Both the position numbers and the translations under genes were made by a program. Below, piece after piece: positions 28,486 through 36,747 of a DNA stretch of 64,000 nucleotides (the stretch's first letter is position 1; every line of letters starts with the position of its first letter). The stretch comes from Pseudomonadota bacterium (lineage in GTDB: Bacteria; Pseudomonadota; Alphaproteobacteria; Caulobacterales; Caulobacteraceae). The notes under the pieces are model-generated. The model saw only the letters and a list, made by a program, of their open reading frames with translations. It was not told the DNA's origin and searched no databases. Where the stretch lies: contig JAKBBV010000007.1 of assembly GCA_021808285.1 (NCBI GenBank), forward strand, positions 1 to 64,000. The letters run 5' to 3'.

Positions 28486-28512
28486 GGCAAAGCGCTCGCG
28501 GCGTAAGCGAGA

Positions 28513-29076
28513 CTATAAAGGAAGCTCCTCACTCCTCGCCCAGGCGGCGCCCATCAGGCGATTGCTCGGCAGGGTCTTGTCCGCCACCTTGCGGGCGCTC
28601 TCTACCCCGGCCACAGGCAGGCCTGAAGGCTCCAGCAGGCCGATCTGAACCAGAACCGAGGCCTGATCCCAGTAGATGTGTTCGTGCGCCACCTTGCCGT
28701 CGACGAATTTGACGATGGCGACCAGGGCGACTTCCACTGGGCGGCCGGTCGGAGCCACGCCAGGCAGCATCCAGTCGATCTCGGCGGTGTGGGTGAAGCT
28801 GAACAGCATCTCATCGACGATTTGGTCAGCGCCCACGGTGCGGCTCAGCGGAGTGAGGGTCGTATCGGGCGGATTGGCGCCGATGAAATGGTATTTGTAG
28901 AAACGCTTGAGCGCGTCATACCCAACGCCACCGGTCAGAGTGGGAACGTGGTTCACATAGGGCGCATCGACCATGGTGGCCATGGTGGCGTCGACATCCC
29001 TCGTCTCGAACTCATAGCGGGTGTGCGCCTCCCAAACAGCCAAGAGTTCCTCGCCGGTCTTTTGCGCTCCGCTCAT
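28513..29076 (-). CDS. Nuclear transport factor 2 (SnoaL)-like protein
   Basis: This is a 187-residue protein with an NTF2-like cone fold signature: an N-terminal helix (ELLAVWEAHTRYEFETRDVDATM) followed by PYVNHVPTLTGGVGYDALKRFY, and strands ending KFVDGKVAHEHIYWDQASVL. Members include polyketide cyclases, isomerases and many small-molecule-binding proteins, so the reaction is not known. The His residues in NHVP and HEHIYWD could line the pocket. It is convergent with the DUF4337 gene and divergent from the exported methyltransferase-like gene. Confidence 0.8.
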   Translation of the reverse strand: MSGAQKTGEELLAVWEAHTRYEFETRDVDATMATMVDAPYVNHVPTLTGGVGYDALKRFYKYHFIGANPPDTTLTPLSRTVGADQIVDEMLFSFTHTAEIDWMLPGVAPTGRPVEVALVAIVKFVDGKVAHEHIYWDQASVLVQIGLLEPSGLPVAGVESARKVADKTLPSNRLMGAAWARSEELPL

Positions 29077-29142
29077 CGCCCTGACTCCTGGTCCGAATGG
29101 GTATAGGCTCTAGCTTACAAAACGGGCCCTTGGGAGACGTCC

Positions 29143-29910
29143 ATGAAGAGCAGGTTCCTTGTCGGCGGCCTCGCCGCCCTCATTTTCAGCGCCGCCGCCG
29201 CCCCAGCGGGGGCGACCCCCGCGGCCATCTCCGCCGCGATCGCCGATCAGAGCCGACCGGACGCCGACCGCGCGCTGGACGCTGAACGCAAACCCGCGGA
29301 GCTTCTCAGCTTTGTCCGCCTCAAGCCCGGCGAGACCATCGTCGATGTGGTTCCCGGCGCCTATTGGGACCGCCTGTTCTCGGATGTGGTCGGGCCCCAC
29401 GGACGGGTGATCGCCTTCTATCCGACCCAGATGGCCAAGTTCACCAAGAACGGACTGCCAGTCACCGGCTCCCACCCCTTTGCCGACCATCCCAATGTCG
29501 AGGCCGTCACCGCCTCGATCGACGCCTTCACGACGCCACATCCGGCGGACGTTGTGTGGATTCGTGAGAACTATCACGACCTCTATGACAAGTTCATGGG
29601 GCCGGCCGATGTGCCCGGATTCAACAGGGCCGTGTTCAAGGCGCTGCGACCGGGTGGCTACTTCGTCGTTCTCGATCACGTTGCGGCGGCGGGCTCGGGC
29701 ATATCGGCGACCGATACGCTGCACCGGATCGATCCGGTGCGGGTCAAGCGCGACATGGCCGCCGCCGGATTCAAGTTCATCGCCGCGGGCGACATGCTCA
29801 AGAACGCGGCCGACGACCACACGCTCAAGGTGTTCGACAAGACCATCCGCGGTCACACGGACCAGTTCGTCTTCCTGTTCCAGAAGCCTTATCCCATGCC
29901 GCTGGACTAG
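29143..29910 (+). CDS. Predicted methyltransferase with signal peptide
   Basis: This 255-residue protein starts with a signal peptide (MKSRFLVGGLAALIFSAAAA, cleavage near AGA) and continues with a class I methyltransferase-like fold of the COG4798 type. The motif I position reads GETIVDVVPGAYWDRLFSDV, with P-G-A-Y-W in place of the usual glycine loop. RPGGYFVVLDHVAA and the C-terminal FVFLFQKP strand are kept. An exported methyltransferase is odd, since SAM is cytoplasmic, so it may not be a SAM enzyme. Its stop TAG (29908-29910) lies in the CTAG target of an IS element inserted directly after the coding sequence. Confidence 0.8.
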   Translation: MKSRFLVGGLAALIFSAAAAPAGATPAAISAAIADQSRPDADRALDAERKPAELLSFVRLKPGETIVDVVPGAYWDRLFSDVVGPHGRVIAFYPTQMAKFTKNGLPVTGSHPFADHPNVEAVTASIDAFTTPHPADVVWIRENYHDLYDKFMGPADVPGFNRAVFKALRPGGYFVVLDHVAAAGSGISATDTLHRIDPVRVKRDMAAAGFKFIAAGDMLKNAADDHTLKVFDKTIRGHTDQFVFLFQKPYPMPLD

Positions 29911-29979
29911 GTCACGAACTCATAAACGGGATTCTCGATTTGGCCGAACGGTGATTCAAGGCTTTCAGGAGGAGCCGAG

Positions 29980-30785
29980 ATGCAGCCGCGCCGTTACGAA
30001 CTGTCGGACTTTGAGTGGTCGATTATCGAGCCGCTGTTGCCGAACAAGCCCAGGGGCGTCCCGCGGGCGGATGACCGCAAGGTTCTGAACGGCATCTACT
30101 GGCGTCTGCGGACGGGCTCGCCCTGGGCGGACATTCCAGAGCGCTATGGGCCGGCGACGACCTGCTACAATCGCTTCGTCCGGTGGCGGGCCATTGGCGT
30201 GTGGGACCGGATATTCGATGCGGTGTCTGCGGCTTACGAGGGCGACCTGCAAATGATCGACTCCTCGTCGATCCGGGTTCACCAGCACGGAGCCAACGCA
30301 AAAAAGGGGGTCTCGACCCAGGCGCGGCGACCGCCGCTGGGGACCACGCTGAAGCCCGATGCATGGGGCGCTCGCGGGGCGGGCTGACGACCAAGATCCA
30401 CGCTTTGGTGGACGCCAACGGCCTGCCCATTCTCCTTAAGCTGACCGAGGGCCAGGCCCATGACGGTCGCAGTGCAAAGGACATGCTCAAAGACCTCGGC
30501 CCCGGAAATATCCTCTTGGCCGATCGCGCCTACGACAGCGACGAGTTGCGCCAGTCCCTCGCCAGCCAAGGCGCCTGGGGCAACATCCGGCCGATGCCCA
30601 ACCGCGTGAACGTCCCGGCGTTCAGCCCCTTCCTCTACCGCTACCGCAACCTCGTCGAACGGTTCTTCAGCAAACTCAAACACTTCCGAGCCGTAGCCAC
30701 TCGCTTCGAAAAACACGCAGCCAACTACCTCGCCCTCGTCAAACTCGCCGCCTCACGAATCTGGATGCGGTTTATGAGTCGGTGA
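29980..30785 (+). CDS. IS5-family transposase, made by -1 frameshift (orfA + orfB)
   Basis: orfA runs 29980-30387 (MQPRRYELSDFEWSIIEPLL, the DUF4096-type N-terminal domain). The catalytic DDE half lies in the -1 frame, ending at 30785 (LLADRAYDSDEL, then RYRNLVERFFSKLKHFR containing the catalytic Glu). Shifting at the A AAA AAG site (30300-30306) joins them into a protein of 268 residues with the first Asp in QMIDSSSIRVHQHG. Without shifting, orfA ends after 135 residues. Both halves look undamaged, so the enzyme is probably functional. Confidence 0.88.
30300..30306 (+). other. Programmed -1 frameshift site in element 1
   Basis: In the orfA frame the sequence reads gcA AAA AAG, the canonical bacterial slippery heptamer A AAA AAG, followed by GGGG. 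A -1 slip here enters the orfB frame, which contains the catalytic residues. Confidence 0.8.
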
Positions 30786-30890
30786 CCTAGGTCGCGCCGC
30801 TTCGTCCGACGGAGCCGCGCCCTGACTCGCGTTTAGAGCCCGAGGGCATGGATCGGCGGCGGGGCCGGTCCCTCCGAGGGTTGGGTCGCG

Positions 30891-32063
30891 ATGTCGACGT
30901 CCCGTGCTGTCCGGTTGGCCCTGTCTCTGATTCTGGGGGCTGCGGGGTTGACCGGTTGCGGTGGGGGCGGTGGCTCCACGCCGTCCACGGTCGGAGGCGG
31001 AGGGTCTGGAGGCCGCTCGACAGGTGGAGGTTCGGGGGCGGGCAAGGCCGCGATCATCGGCCTGGTGACCATGGGCGAGGCCTCCGAAGATCCCTCCCAT
31101 CCGCCCGCCAATAGCTTCGCCGAAATCAACACCCATCCGGGCGTCTATAAGGGCGCGGTCATCGACCTCTACTGGTCGCAGCTGGAGCCCGAGCAGGGCG
31201 TATTTGATGACACGGCCTTGCAGGAGGCCCTGGCCTCCATCGCCGCCTACAACGCCAAATATCCAACGACGCCAGTGGAGGCCAAGTTGCGAATCTACGC
31301 CGGAGCCGGCACGCCGGCCTGGGTGATCTCCGCCACCGGCGCGGTGACTCTCACCGACACAACCAAGGCGGGTCAGGTCATCACCTTCACCACGGGTGAG
31401 TTCTGGACCACGGCCTATCAGGGCTTTTGGCGTGGCCTCCAGGCTCATCTCGCCAGCGAGTACGATGCGTCGCCCCAGATTGCCGAGGTGGCGATCAGTT
31501 CGTGCTCCAGCACCACGGGCGAGCCGTTCATAACGCCGCATACGGCCGCGGATATCCTAACTCTGCATCAGGCGGGCTATACCGACGCCCTGGAGGAGGC
31601 CTGTCTGTCGGCCGCGCCCCAGGATTATGCGGTCTGGAGCCGCACGCCGCTCGACTTCACCTTCAACCCCCTGATTCTCACCGACAGCGGCGCGGCGGTC
31701 CTGGACACGACGTTCCCTGTGACCCTGATGCAGAGCTTCCGCGCCAGCCTCGGAGCGCGGGGCGTGGTCGCCAATCACGGCCTCGACAGCCCGATCGGGC
31801 CCGAACAAGAGCCGATCTATGCGGAGTTCACGGCCCTCTATCAGCAGGCTCAGGGCCATACGCCGCCGGCTCCCGCTCCCCTGGAGTTCCAGACCGCCGG
31901 CCCCACCGTGGACTGGCCCACGGTCTTCGCTCTGGGTCTGACCTACCACCCGACCGAATTCGAAATCTGGGACACCACAGCAGCGGGCGGACTGGCGCCC
32001 CTGAGCCTCGCTCAGCTTCAACAGTTCGCGGCCCAGATCGCCGCAGCAAATCCCAATTCGTGA
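30891..32063 (+). CDS. Lipoprotein, glycoside-hydrolase-like TIM-barrel protein
   Basis: This 390-residue protein has a lipoprotein signal peptide: hydrophobic LALSLILGAAG, then the lipobox LTGC near residue 23, followed by a long Gly/Ser spacer. The mature part contains YKGAVIDLYWSQLEPEQGVFD, typical of barrels of the GH42/GH5-like clan where W-x-x-L/I-E-P marks an early strand. Later come EVAISSCSSTTGEPFI and a C-terminal YHPTEFEIWDTTAAGG that could carry the second acid. No exact family was recognised. It lies just downstream of IS element 1 and converges with the NrtR-like gene (2-nt gap). Confidence 0.7.
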   Translation: MSTSRAVRLALSLILGAAGLTGCGGGGGSTPSTVGGGGSGGRSTGGGSGAGKAAIIGLVTMGEASEDPSHPPANSFAEINTHPGVYKGAVIDLYWSQLEPEQGVFDDTALQEALASIAAYNAKYPTTPVEAKLRIYAGAGTPAWVISATGAVTLTDTTKAGQVITFTTGEFWTTAYQGFWRGLQAHLASEYDASPQIAEVAISSCSSTTGEPFITPHTAADILTLHQAGYTDALEEACLSAAPQDYAVWSRTPLDFTFNPLILTDSGAAVLDTTFPVTLMQSFRASLGARGVVANHGLDSPIGPEQEPIYAEFTALYQQAQGHTPPAPAPLEFQTAGPTVDWPTVFALGLTYHPTEFEIWDTTAAGGLAPLSLAQLQQFAAQIAAANPNS

Positions 32064-32065
32064 GT

Positions 32066-33046
32066 CTAATCCCGAAGACGCGGCAAGGAGAGGCCGAGGC
32101 TTGGCCTTGCCGCCGCCGCGTGACGCCGAAAGCGGAACAGCTCTGCGGGCCGACCCGGCGCCGAGGGGGCGGTGCGACCGATGCCCTCAACCAGCCCGGT
32201 GCGCTCGACGGCGCGACGAAAGTTCTGCTTATGCAGCGCGATGCCCGAGACCGCCTCCATCGCCCTTTGCAAGGCCGACAGGGTGAAGGTCTCGTCGAGA
32301 AGCTCGAAGATGATCGGGCGGTATCGGAGTTTGCCCCGAAGACGACCGAGCGCCGTGGCGAGAATGCGACGGTGATCGGACACCATCGGCTCGCCGAAGG
32401 CTGGCTCACGCAGAGTCGCCTCGACCGGCGCGGCCCCCGCCGCCCGGGCTCGGTCGCGGGCGGCTTCAGGCGCAAGGCCGGCTTCGTAGAGGAGTTCGAA
32501 GCGCTCCAGCACCCGTTCCTCGTTCCAGAGAGCGCCGTCCAGGGCGAAGAGCGCCCGGGCGCGAGCGCCGCGACCGCGGGAGCGGCCGGCCCAGGCTTCC
32601 AGGGCCGGAGCGAGAACTGTGTCGATTACCCCCGGACGCCCGGCGCGCCAGTCCTCCCAGGGAAAGAAACGGCCAAAATCCGACCAGACCACATCGCGTT
32701 CTTGCGCCGCCTCCGCCGCCGGCGCCAAGCCAAGATAGCCAACAGAAATCACCCGGGCCGCGCCGCCTCCGAGGTCCGCCAAGGGCGCGTCCCGCCCCTT
32801 GTCGCCAAAGGTATAGAGCTGCTCCACATAGCCGAGCTGGAAGCGGGTCTGGCGGGCGACGAATTCGCGAAGCGCCAATTCGAAGGTGCGGTGGCCTTCC
32901 GGATCGAAGGGACCGAAGGGTAGCCCCTCGAGCGCGACTGGCGCCCCGGAGCTGGCCCGAGGACGCACCGTCAGGACACGCGCCTCGCCTTCGCGCAGGG
33001 CGAACACCACGGCCGACAAGCCGATCATGATGGCGGGCGAGGTCAT
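32066..33046 (-). CDS. NrtR-like NAD metabolism regulator (degenerate Nudix plus winged helix)
   Basis: This is a 326-residue protein of the COG4111 type. The N-terminal Nudix-like domain shows GPFDPEGHRTFELALREFV and GYVEQLYTFGDKGR, but the catalytic Nudix box (G-x5-E-x7-REUxEE) is not intact, as is usual for regulators that sense ADP-ribose rather than cleave it. The C-terminal third (LRYRPIIFELLDETFTLSAL followed by KQNFRRAVERTGLVEG) is the winged-helix DNA-binding domain of NrtR-like proteins. It is followed downstream by no NAD gene, but upstream on the same strand lie an HD hydrolase and chorismate mutase. I infer a repressor role in NAD synthesis or salvage. Confidence 0.8.
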   Translation of the reverse strand: MTSPAIMIGLSAVVFALREGEARVLTVRPRASSGAPVALEGLPFGPFDPEGHRTFELALREFVARQTRFQLGYVEQLYTFGDKGRDAPLADLGGGAARVISVGYLGLAPAAEAAQERDVVWSDFGRFFPWEDWRAGRPGVIDTVLAPALEAWAGRSRGRGARARALFALDGALWNEERVLERFELLYEAGLAPEAARDRARAAGAAPVEATLREPAFGEPMVSDHRRILATALGRLRGKLRYRPIIFELLDETFTLSALQRAMEAVSGIALHKQNFRRAVERTGLVEGIGRTAPSAPGRPAELFRFRRHAAAARPSLGLSLPRLRD

Positions 33047-33091
33047 GGCCGGGTTTCGATGATCCCCTAGGGCGTGCCGAAAGCGGACACC

Positions 33092-33757
33092 CTACTCGGT
33101 GTCGAAGGCGGCGGCGACCGGTGCAAATCCCGAGGCTTCGATCAACACCTTGAATCGCTCAAGATAACGGCCTTTGGCCTGATCCGGGCGCAACGGTTCG
33201 AGCGTCAGGTGGAAGCCTTCAGGCGGCCCTCCGAACAGGCTGCGCGCCTCGTCGGGCGAGAACCCGGCAAGTTGGGTGGCCTCGAAGTAGGCGCAGCTGC
33301 GGTCGGCGGCCTTGATCAGCGTCTTGATTTCCGCCGGGATCACGGCCGGCAGCCCGAAGCGGATGTGGATCGCGTGGGTCAGGCGGTCCTCGAAATCCTG
33401 GTAGTTGAGGCCGAGCGCCGCCTTGAACGGCGAGATCATATCGCCGATCACATATTCGGCCGCATCGTGAAGGAGGGCGGCGAGTCGCCAGCGAGCGGCG
33501 ATGCCGGGCGTGGCGTGGACCAACAACTCTTCCACAATCAGCGAGTGCTGGGCCACAGACACGGCTTCCTCGCCGGTTGTCTGGCCGTTCCATCGGGCCA
33601 CCCGGGACAGACCGTGGGCGATATCTTCGATCTCGATGTCGACAGGCGAGGGATCGATCAGGTCGAGGCGTCGGCCAGAGAGCATTCTCTGCCAGGCGCG
33701 CGGCGCCGGTCGGGCCCGCGAGGCGCTACGGCGGGGCGGAGGGGAGGCGCGAGCCAA
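33092..33757 (-). CDS. HD-domain phosphohydrolase (YfbR-like)
   Basis: This is a 221-residue HD-family protein. The metal-binding His/Asp residues are seen as SVAQHSLIVEELLV, AALLHDAAEYVIGDM and the late KAADRSCAYFEA. The alphaproteobacterial group starts with RAWQRMLSGRRLDLIDPSP as here. Relatives such as YfbR are 5'-deoxynucleotidases, which would act in nucleotide turnover. The start used is a TTG at 33757, 14 nt after the chorismate mutase stop; the family N-terminus begins near residue 20. It probably shares a transcript with the NrtR-like gene. Confidence 0.82.
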   Translation of the reverse strand: MARASPPPRRSASRARPAPRAWQRMLSGRRLDLIDPSPVDIEIEDIAHGLSRVARWNGQTTGEEAVSVAQHSLIVEELLVHATPGIAARWRLAALLHDAAEYVIGDMISPFKAALGLNYQDFEDRLTHAIHIRFGLPAVIPAEIKTLIKAADRSCAYFEATQLAGFSPDEARSLFGGPPEGFHLTLEPLRPDQAKGRYLERFKVLIEASGFAPVAAAFDTE

Positions 33758-33771
33758 AGTGCGGGCCGTCT

Positions 33772-34077
33772 TCAGGCCTGCCCGGCGCGGATGATCTCGT
33801 GATGGCGGATCACCTCGGTGACCAGGAAGTTGAGGAACTTCTCGGCGAATTCCGGATCGAGATCGGCGCTGACCGCGAGACCCCGGAGCCGGGCGATCTG
33901 CTGCGCCTCGCGCGCGGGGTCGGCTGGCGGAAGATTGAGCCTCGCCTTCAGCTCTCCGACCTTACGCGTACATTTGAACCGCTCGGCGAGAAGGTGCAGC
34001 AGCGCCGAGTCGATATTGTCGATCGACCGGCGCATTTCGGCGAGTTCGGGCGGCGGCGTGGCGGAAGCGGCTGTCAT
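33772..34077 (-). CDS. Chorismate mutase (AroQ type)
   Basis: This 101-residue all-helical chorismate mutase converts chorismate to prephenate for Phe/Tyr synthesis. Conserved features of the AroQ fold are visible: MRRSIDNIDSALLHLLAERF in helix 1, then the Arg/Lys pair in TRKVGELKA, and the helix 2-3 segment PAREAQQIARLRGLA. It is a stand-alone domain, not fused to prephenate dehydratase or DAHP synthase. It is the first gene of a minus-strand group with the HD hydrolase and the NrtR-like regulator. Confidence 0.9.
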   Translation of the reverse strand: MTAASATPPPELAEMRRSIDNIDSALLHLLAERFKCTRKVGELKARLNLPPADPAREAQQIARLRGLAVSADLDPEFAEKFLNFLVTEVIRHHEIIRAGQA

Positions 34078-34138
34078 CCCGCCACCTCGCCCCAGAGCGT
34101 CAGCCCGGTCAAGTTCAGACGCGCGGGACCTTCCCGGC

Positions 34139-34642
34139 TCAAACGCCTTGGCGCCGGTGGACTGCGGTCATCACCGCCAAGGGGATCCCGAACAGGCTGA
34201 CACGCACAACCACCATGAGGCTCTCGGGCGCCAGCAGAGTCATGCGTCCGTCGAAACGCGCCTTCAGAGGCCTGGGGCAGCCGCGAAGCGCGGCGTGGAA
34301 GTGATAGTGGAAATCCTCACCGATGCGATGGACGGTCAGGCCGCCGCCGGAATGGTCGTCATAGAACATATAGCCGCTGGCCTCGCCCTCGGTGACCAGC
34401 CATTTCATGATCTCGATATCGCCGTTGTCGAAGACGAAGGTGTGGACCACCTGGACGGCGCCGTAGCCGGTTTCAACGGTTCCCGTCGTGCTCACCGTGA
34501 ACCTGCGGAGAAGACGGCCGAACACGGAACGGACAACGCCCGAACCGCCGCACCGCCCGAGGAAGAACCTCTCCGGTCGGCAGGTCATGTCATTCAGACG
34601 TCTGACATCCAAATTCATGTCGAGGGCCTTGGGCGCATACAT
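34139..34642 (-). CDS. DUF3833-like protein
   Basis: This 167-residue protein has the strand pattern of the lipocalin-like DUF3833 family. It shows PERFFLGRCGGSGVVRSVFG near the N-terminus, then a RRFTVSTTG strand, VVHTFVFDNGDIEIMKW, YHFHAALRGC and SLMVVVRVSLFGIPL. The usual N-terminal lipoprotein signal of the family is missing. No reaction is known for the family. ATG 34642 was chosen; a TTG nine bases upstream is in the same frame, and ATG 34618 is another option. Confidence 0.65.
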   Translation of the reverse strand: MYAPKALDMNLDVRRLNDMTCRPERFFLGRCGGSGVVRSVFGRLLRRFTVSTTGTVETGYGAVQVVHTFVFDNGDIEIMKWLVTEGEASGYMFYDDHSGGGLTVHRIGEDFHYHFHAALRGCPRPLKARFDGRMTLLAPESLMVVVRVSLFGIPLAVMTAVHRRQGV

Positions 34643-34735
34643 CCGCCACAACGCGCGAATGAGTTAGCATAGGGCTAATGGAAAACGATGTAAGCGCGCC
34701 GATTGTCGCGGCGCCGGAGACCCGAGGAGGAGCCT

Positions 34736-35227
34736 ATGCTGACGGGTGATTTGACTGATCTTGGGGCGCGGGTCGGCGAGGCGCTCAGGCGGCGCGGCGA
34801 GACCGTGGCGGTGGCCGAATCTTCCTCCGGCGGGCTGATCAGCGCGGCGCTCCTGGCGGCGCCGGGCGCCAGCGCCTATTTCCTGGGCGGCGCCGTGATC
34901 TATACGGGCAAGGCTCGGATGAGCCTGATGGGGCTGCCGCGCGAGGCGGTGGCGGGGATGCGCTCGGCCAGCGAGCCCTATGCCCTTCTGCTGGCCCGCA
35001 CAGTGCGTGAAAACCTGGGCGCTTCCTGGGGTCTGTCGGAGACCGGCGCGGCGGGCCCGACAGGCAATCCCTACGGAGACGCGGCCGGTCATAGCTGTCT
35101 GGCCATATCCGGCGTTCAGGACGCGAGCCTCACCCTGGAAACCGGCGGCTCCGATCGCCTGGCCAATATGGAGGCTTTCGCTGCGGCCTCTCTGCGCCTT
35201 CTTCTGGCCGCTCTGGAGGCGGAGTGA
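34736..35227 (+). CDS. CinA C-terminal domain protein (nicotinamide-nucleotide amidohydrolase type)
   Basis: This 163-residue protein is a stand-alone CinA C-terminal (PncC-like) domain. Signature segments are VAVAESSSGGLISAALLAAPG, YFLGGAVIYTGKARMSLMG and GLSETGAAGPTGNPYGD. PncC deamidates NMN to nicotinic acid mononucleotide in NAD recycling, which fits the NrtR-like regulator about 1.7 kb away, although that link is inference. ATG 34736 is preceded by a strong GAGGAGGA site. The esterase gene follows after 23 nt. Confidence 0.88.
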   Translation: MLTGDLTDLGARVGEALRRRGETVAVAESSSGGLISAALLAAPGASAYFLGGAVIYTGKARMSLMGLPREAVAGMRSASEPYALLLARTVRENLGASWGLSETGAAGPTGNPYGDAAGHSCLAISGVQDASLTLETGGSDRLANMEAFAAASLRLLLAALEAE

Positions 35228-35250
35228 GGCGGGATCGAGGAGGCGGCGAA

Positions 35251-36201
35251 ATGAGCACGGACGCCACTGCGGGCCGGATCACGCGCGGCGCGGGTCGGCG
35301 CCCGCGAGCCCTTCGACCCGCGACCTGGCCCGGGGCGGGCTGCTGGGACATGACCCGGAGCGACGGCCGCGCCTATCGCATCTTCATCCAGGAGCCCGAA
35401 GGTCCGCCGCCCGCCGCCGGCTATCCGGTGTTGTTTCTCACGGACGGGAATTGGCTGTTTCCTCTTGTCGCTCCGATGCTGCCCATGCGCACACAGATGC
35501 GCGAGCTGAGGCCCGCCTTGCTCGTCGCGATTGGCTACGCCACTGATGATGCGTCCGCGCCGGGCCGACTGCGCGCTTTCGATCTCACCCCACCGACGCC
35601 AAACGATTACGCCGCGGCGCCTGGCGCAGTGGGACCCTACGGAGGGGCCGACGCACTTCTTGATTTCATCCTGGGCAAGGTGCTCGATCGTCTCGCGCGG
35701 CGCTTTCCCGTGGATCGCGGCGATCTCAGTCTGATGGGCGATTCGCTGGGAGGCCTGCACGTTCTGCACGCCCTGTTCACCCGGCCGGAGAGGTTTCGAA
35801 GTTTCGTCGCCGCCAGTCCCTCGATCTGGTGGAACGACCGGGCCGTCCTGGCGGGGGAGGCGGCGTTCACGGCGCGCGCACGGGCAGGGGAAGTGTCGCC
35901 GCGCGTCCTGGTGACCGTGGGGGGCCTGGAGCAGTCGCTCAATCCGCCGCCGCAGATGCCGGGGTTGTCGGCGGTCAAGGCGGCGGCGCTGATCCGGGAG
36001 GCGCGTATGGTGGACAATGCGCGGGAACTGGGGGAGCGTCTCATGGCCCTGTCCGAGGAGACGCGGGTGGAGGCTAGATTTGTCGCGTTTCCTGACGAGA
36101 CCCATCAGAGCGTGATCCCCGCTAACCTCAGCCGGGGAGTCACCTTCGCCCTAAGTCCCAGCACAGAGCCGACGATGCGCCCGGGCATTGATCCGGCGTG
36201 A
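35251..36201 (+). CDS. Alpha/beta hydrolase, esterase D / siderophore-esterase-like
   Basis: This is a 316-residue protein of the putative esterase family (PF00756). A typical strand GYPVLFLTDGNWLF is followed by the nucleophile elbow LMGDSLGGLHVLHALF (Ser in GDSLGG), then FVAASPSIWWND, a motif shared with IroE/BesA and Fes-like enzymes. A C-terminal His in FPDETHQSVIP completes the triad. No signal peptide is seen. Substrates in this group include siderophore trilactones and S-formylglutathione. ATG 35251 follows GAGGAGG. It is likely co-transcribed with the CinA-domain gene. Confidence 0.85.
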   Translation: MSTDATAGRITRGAGRRPRALRPATWPGAGCWDMTRSDGRAYRIFIQEPEGPPPAAGYPVLFLTDGNWLFPLVAPMLPMRTQMRELRPALLVAIGYATDDASAPGRLRAFDLTPPTPNDYAAAPGAVGPYGGADALLDFILGKVLDRLARRFPVDRGDLSLMGDSLGGLHVLHALFTRPERFRSFVAASPSIWWNDRAVLAGEAAFTARARAGEVSPRVLVTVGGLEQSLNPPPQMPGLSAVKAAALIREARMVDNARELGERLMALSEETRVEARFVAFPDETHQSVIPANLSRGVTFALSPSTEPTMRPGIDPA

Positions 36202-36285
36202 GAAAGCCCCTATCGCCTGACGCCGCCTCCCGTCCTAACCTCCCGATGAAGCGGCCCTAGCCTGCGCCATCCATTAGGGTTTCGA

Positions 36286-36732
36286 TTGCCCGTATCCCTT
36301 CTCAGTTCCGAGCGATTCCGGACCTTTCTGCGCTATGTCGCGACCGGGGGGACATCGGCAGTGGTCGATCTGTCGATCTTCACCGGTGAGATCGCCCTGC
36401 ACCTGCCGATCCGCGTCGCCGCGAGTTTGAGCTTCTGCGTGGCTGCGGCGGTCAATTATCTGCTGACCTCGACCTTTGTGTTCCGCACCACCCGCACTCT
36501 GCGCGGCTTTGGCCTCTTCTTCGTCGTGGCCCTCTTGGGCATGAGCATCAATGTCGGTGTGACGGTGTTCGGCGCGCCCTTCATCCCCCTGGGTCCGGTG
36601 CTGTCGCCGGTCCTGGCCAAGGTGGGCGGGATCGGCGTCGCCTTTCTGTTCAACTTCTGGCTGAACAGCGTGTTCGTGTTCGCCAGCCAGGGCCAGCGTC
36701 TTACCGGAGCGGCGCCGCGCGAGGGGCGCTGA
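36286..36732 (+). CDS. GtrA family membrane protein
   Basis: This 148-residue protein has four predicted membrane helices, as in GtrA/DPMS flippase-like proteins. The family N-terminal signature is FLRYVATGGTSAVVDLSIF. The loop with NYLLTSTFVFRT and the final FLFNFWLNSVFVF helix are also typical. GtrA proteins are thought to help move lipid-linked sugars across the inner membrane. The start used is TTG 36286. No glycosyltransferase partner is present in the window. Confidence 0.85.
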   Translation: MPVSLLSSERFRTFLRYVATGGTSAVVDLSIFTGEIALHLPIRVAASLSFCVAAAVNYLLTSTFVFRTTRTLRGFGLFFVVALLGMSINVGVTVFGAPFIPLGPVLSPVLAKVGGIGVAFLFNFWLNSVFVFASQGQRLTGAAPREGR

Positions 36733-36747
36733 GAACGTTCTGCGGCC

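Larger units (their letters stand above)
29910..30787 (+). mobile_element. IS5-family (IS427-like) insertion sequence, element 1
   Basis: The element is about 878 bp and bounded by inverted repeats: GGTCACGAACTCATAAAC at the left, and the reverse complement GGTCACCGACTCATAAAC at the right (16 of 18 identical). CTAG stands at both junctions (29907-29910 and 30787-30790); because CTAG is symmetric, the duplicated target can be read as TA or CTAG. It carries one two-frame transposase. The element looks intact. Its left CTAG contains the stop codon of the upstream gene, so that gene is not disrupted. The leader CATAAACGGGATTC is shared with element 3. Confidence 0.92.

Noticed and set aside
28486-28512. 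Possible terminator hairpin (CTCGC...GCGAG) after the DUF4337 gene
   Set aside because: The stem is only five base pairs with no U-tract, so not supportable as an intrinsic terminator.
31427-32923. Long plus-strand frame spanning the end of the lipoprotein gene and the NrtR-like gene
   Set aside because: It overlaps two genes with clear protein features, one in another frame and one on the other strand, and shows no family features itself.
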